The notes under the pieces are model-generated. The model did no database searches. It saw only the letters and a program-made list of their open reading frames with translations, and was not told the DNA's origin. Source: Vairimorpha ceranae (lineage: Eukaryota > Microsporidia > Nosematidae). From it: 20,363 nucleotides of DNA. The number at the start of each line of letters is the position of its first letter. Position 1 is the first letter of the stretch. The stretch covers positions 1 to 20,363 of the forward strand of contig NW_020169363.1 in assembly GCF_000988165.1 (NCBI RefSeq), written 5' to 3'. A program made the position numbers and the translations under genes. Shown here in pieces: positions 17,741-20,363 of this stretch.

Positions 17741-19429
17741 ATGAAGGGTTATGGTAAAACAAACGAGAGCAAGCAGAGAAGTCTGCAAAGTGAGTACTTT
17801 GATACTCAAAACAACAATTTGGATACAGAAATGTATTTAAAAGACAAAATTAAGCATGTTTATGCTAATGGTAGCACTCCTAGAGTTTGCTACAAGAAAG
17901 ATCGAGAATTACAATATTCTCTCAACAAATTAAAAATTCTTTCTGAAAGAATTAATAAAAATGATTTTCTTGACAGGTCGAGAAAAGAAAAAAAGCAAGA
18001 TCTAGATGATCTTAAAAAATATATTTCTAGCTCCTACGAGTTGATTACAACTCAACAGGAATACTTGGAGCTCTTTTATAGTAAGCTAGAAGAACAAAAA
18101 TGTAAAATAAAAATTTTACAAAAAACCAATTTGGGTGGTGTCATCTTTGATGAAATTGTGTCACCAGAAAACAATTTTGAAGTGATGGTAAAAGATCACT
18201 CAAAAGAAAATAAAGGCCAGGAAGTTATTGCAACTGAATTCCAGACAATTTGTAGTAGTGAAACTCTTCATGAAACTGCTGCAGAAAAAAATATTTCTAA
18301 TCTAGAAATAATAAACAATGATGTTTTAATTAATGTCAATAAAATCAATTCTCCAGATGAAAAGGAGGAAGAAGATAGATTGTCAGAAGATGGCAAAAGA
18401 ATATGTTTAGAAGTCAGAGAGTCTTCTATTAAAAATGTAGAAACAGATGTTAAAGATGTTTCTAAGAAAACCAATGTCATAAAAAACAAAAATGACGCAA
18501 ACAAAAGAGCAGTAAGAAAGCATTTAAATGCAATCTCTGCTATAATAGCTGGTAAAAGGAAAGCTCCTAAGACTGGACTTAAGCTTTACCAAGTAAATGA
18601 TGATGGATGGATATCTGTCAAACATACTTTTAAACCAAAGATTTACTTTGGTTCTAATAATAAAAATAACTTTAAAAGTTATAAGAAAACAAACTTTAAT
18701 AGATTTAGTTCTATGGAAGTAGAAAACAAAATAAAGGAGATTACTCCTTTATATAAAAAGGGTCATGCAGTGTCACATGACAAACAAAAATCTTCTAAAA
18801 AGGAGAACAAAAAAATTAAAAATATCTATTTAAAGAAAAATTTAGCCCATAATATGGCTGAGAAAAAGATCAAAGAAAATTCTTTGAAGAATAAAGCCCC
18901 GGTTCGATCTCAGAAGAACTGGGCAAAAGGGAATAGCAAAGATACCCTTAAGAAAATGATACAGGAGGGAACCAGATTGTCAGATTGCAAGTTTAAACTT
19001 GTTTTAATGTACGGACTAAACCCCAGAGGGCAGCATCAATCAAGAGACACATGGGCTGCTCTCATGGAGATTGAGACAAAGGATCTCCCCCTGTTAAAAA
19101 GGATGCCTGACTCTGATGTATTTCTACTGATGGTTAGAGAAAATGTTTGCCAAAAGGCAATAAAAAATTTTAAAGAGAGTTTTAAAGAGATCCATATTTG
19201 TGAAGATATGTCAGAATTTTCTGACTTTTTAAACTTTAATAGAAAGATTGTTTTGGATGAGTTACTGAGGCTCTCCAAAACTCATGCTAAGTTTATACCT
19301 CTGGCCAATGCCTGTAAGTATATAAAGAAAAAAATAAATAAAGAAATAGCTGACTATGGTGATTTCTTATATTTAGGAAAAATGATGGGTGAGCCTGCCC
19401 GAAAAAATAAGGATTTTAATAATGAATAA
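17741..19429 (+). CDS. LINE ORF1 protein, 562 residues, basic and coiled-coil-like
   Basis: The position just before an endonuclease-bearing ORF2 makes this the ORF1 product, which in LINEs coats the element RNA and aids target priming. No CCHC knuckle or clear RRM is visible, so RNA binding is inferred. Residues about 50-120 are charged and heptad-like, consistent with a coiled coil. About 200-225 is acidic (DEKEEEDRLSED), and about 235-415 is strongly Lys-rich. A more balanced, probably folded region covers about 425-540 (KFKLVLMYGL, DVFLLMVREN). An in-frame TGA directly precedes the ATG at 17741, so no longer start exists; a second ATG at 17737 is out of frame. The minus-strand frames at 18268-18504 and 19036-19278 are shadows. 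Confidence 0.78.
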   Translation: MKGYGKTNESKQRSLQSEYFDTQNNNLDTEMYLKDKIKHVYANGSTPRVCYKKDRELQYSLNKLKILSERINKNDFLDRSRKEKKQDLDDLKKYISSSYELITTQQEYLELFYSKLEEQKCKIKILQKTNLGGVIFDEIVSPENNFEVMVKDHSKENKGQEVIATEFQTICSSETLHETAAEKNISNLEIINNDVLINVNKINSPDEKEEEDRLSEDGKRICLEVRESSIKNVETDVKDVSKKTNVIKNKNDANKRAVRKHLNAISAIIAGKRKAPKTGLKLYQVNDDGWISVKHTFKPKIYFGSNNKNNFKSYKKTNFNRFSSMEVENKIKEITPLYKKGHAVSHDKQKSSKKENKKIKNIYLKKNLAHNMAEKKIKENSLKNKAPVRSQKNWAKGNSKDTLKKMIQEGTRLSDCKFKLVLMYGLNPRGQHQSRDTWAALMEIETKDLPLLKRMPDSDVFLLMVRENVCQKAIKNFKESFKEIHICEDMSEFSDFLNFNRKIVLDELLRLSKTHAKFIPLANACKYIKKKINKEIADYGDFLYLGKMMGEPARKNKDFNNE

Positions 19430-20363
19430 ATGTCCTTTTGTTCTTATGTCCTGTTTTCATAGGAGTTTAGTCTCTTATAGAAAGAAAAATATTTTCAATA
19501 TACTAGAAAAGAAAGTAATTAATCGTCCTAGATTAAAAAAATTTTTTTACTCTTTTTCTCATCATTCTAGACTTAACTGTCTAAGATCTCTGTCCAAAAG
19601 GAGAAGAATGATGATCTTGAAGATACAAGAAAAATATTGTATTGTCAGAATACAAAGAATACCTTTTGGAGGCAAAGACCTTTTAAAAATGTTGACAAAG
19701 AAGGAACCTTTACTTAGAGGAAATATCCTTACTTTAAAAAAGTTTAGACGCAAGGACACGTCTTTTACCAATATTGTAGTTACTAAATTACAAAGAAAAA
19801 TGTTATTAAAAACTGTTAAAGACATTGGTCTTAAGGTATTGAATAACAGGAAAAAAAGATTAGTTTTACCTAATCATAGAAACAAAGAGATGAAAGAGAA
19901 AATAAAACTCTTAAGTCTCAATATCAATCATCTCTCTAACAAGAGAGAAGAACTTGAGGTTCTCTTGAAAAAGGAGAAACCAGAAATCATGTGCCTACAG
20001 GAGACATGGAGACAATCAGTGTTCCCCTTAAGGCTTGAAAAATATACTGCTATAGAAACTAGTAGCAGTGGAAAAAACAAACCAGGATTAATTACTCTGG
20101 TTAAAAAAAATGGAGCTATTAGATGCTCTAAGAAAGGGACCAACTCAAACATACTGCAAACTGTGGTTGAGTTTAGGTCAGTAGGCAAATGGATTAAGTA
20201 CTTGATCATCAACGTCTACATACCACAAGACAGGGACCTCAAGAGAGAGGTTCTTGCCAGACTATTATCCCTTCTTTATGAAGAGAAATTAAAAAATCAC
20301 TATAGTGAGATCATAGTGATGGGAGATATGAATATGCAGGATTCATCTTTCAAGAAAAAATTA
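19422..20363 (+). CDS. LINE ORF2, partial: basic leader plus apurinic-type endonuclease domain
   Basis: The frame runs unbroken for 314 codons from the ATG at 19422 to the window edge, so it is incomplete. It overlaps the ORF1 stop by 8 nt (ATGAATAA). Residues 1-158 are Lys/Arg-rich with no known domain. The endonuclease domain follows: LSLNINHL (164-171), catalytic Glu194 in CLQETW, GLITLVKK (222-229), Tyr266 in INVYIPQ, and Asp302/Asn304 in VMGDMNM. These match the EEP fold that nicks target DNA in LINEs. A His-containing final motif and the reverse transcriptase would lie past the edge. The frame is open for 36 nt before the ATG, so either re-initiation or a +1 shift from ORF1 could express it. 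The minus-strand frames at 19562-19825 and 19928-20212 are shadows. Confidence 0.85.
   Translation, partial: MNKCPFVLMSCFHRSLVSYRKKNIFNILEKKVINRPRLKKFFYSFSHHSRLNCLRSLSKRRRMMILKIQEKYCIVRIQRIPFGGKDLLKMLTKKEPLLRGNILTLKKFRRKDTSFTNIVVTKLQRKMLLKTVKDIGLKVLNNRKKRLVLPNHRNKEMKEKIKLLSLNINHLSNKREELEVLLKKEKPEIMCLQETWRQSVFPLRLEKYTAIETSSSGKNKPGLITLVKKNGAIRCSKKGTNSNILQTVVEFRSVGKWIKYLIINVYIPQDRDLKREVLARLLSLLYEEKLKNHYSEIIVMGDMNMQDSSFKKKL

Larger units (their letters stand above)
17741..20363 (+). mobile_element. Non-LTR retrotransposon (LINE), 3' part beyond the window
   Basis: ORF1 and an overlapping ORF2 with an endonuclease domain define a LINE-type element. Both frames are free of stops, in contrast to the fossils elsewhere in the window, so the copy may be young or active. 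The 5' boundary is undefined; it lies after the ABC transporter stop at 17567, and 17568-17740 probably holds a short 5' untranslated region. Reverse transcriptase and 3' tail would be beyond 20363. Base composition toward the right is visibly less AT-rich than in the flanking genes. The clade cannot be named without the reverse transcriptase. Confidence 0.85.

Noticed and set aside
1..20363. CRISPR array, bacterial operon or phage features
   Set aside because: No regularly spaced repeats, no Shine-Dalgarno pattern, and the gene families are eukaryotic.

Overview
The window looks like part of a large, AT-rich microsporidian genome, with roughly three quarters or more A+T outside a few islands. 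Reasons: uninterrupted single-exon genes; a C-run (CCC to CCCCC) 0 to 5 nt before the ATG of three genes and of two transposase remnants, a known microsporidian start signal, with a G-run variant at a fourth gene; and a gene set (compact TK1-type thymidine kinase, Ste24-like protease, ABCG half-transporter) that fits these parasites. Merlin-type transposons have been described as common in Anncaliia algerae, but the genus cannot be fixed from this window.

Layout. Bases 1-3240 are a transposon graveyard: a KRBA2/Ginger-like integrase fossil (1-694, minus), a Merlin/IS1016-like transposase fossil (1326-2224, plus) split by a 111-bp solo-LTR-like insert (1500-1610), and a Ty3/gypsy integrase fossil (about 2431-3236, minus). 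A gene-poor stretch with an 80-bp tandem duplication follows, then thymidine kinase (4773-5366). After 1.9 kb of AT-rich DNA comes a pogo/Tigger transposase fossil (7262-8836). Next are two unrecognised genes in convergent orientation (9707-11275 plus; 12044-12709 minus), a second copy of the LTR-like repeat (13175-13285), a Ste24/M48 membrane protease (13462-14688), and an ABCG half-transporter whose start should be moved to the ATG at 15621. The right end is a non-LTR retrotransposon with an intact ORF1 (17741-19429) and an overlapping ORF2 that starts at 19422 and is still open at the window edge; it carries an apurinic-type endonuclease domain.

The host genes do not form one pathway. Thymidine kinase is nucleotide salvage, Ste24 matures prenylated proteins, and the ABCG protein is a membrane exporter or importer; the two unknown genes share a similar Cys/His motif. 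The strongest new observation is the dated insertion: removing the LTR-like repeat plus one copy of its 5-bp target duplication rejoins the Merlin reading frame exactly, and the second copy of the repeat has the same length and a perfect target duplication. No wholly new biological system could be supported; the best leads are the short LTR family, the paired Cys/His proteins, a repeated 16-bp palindrome, and a GC-rich hairpin near 810-858.
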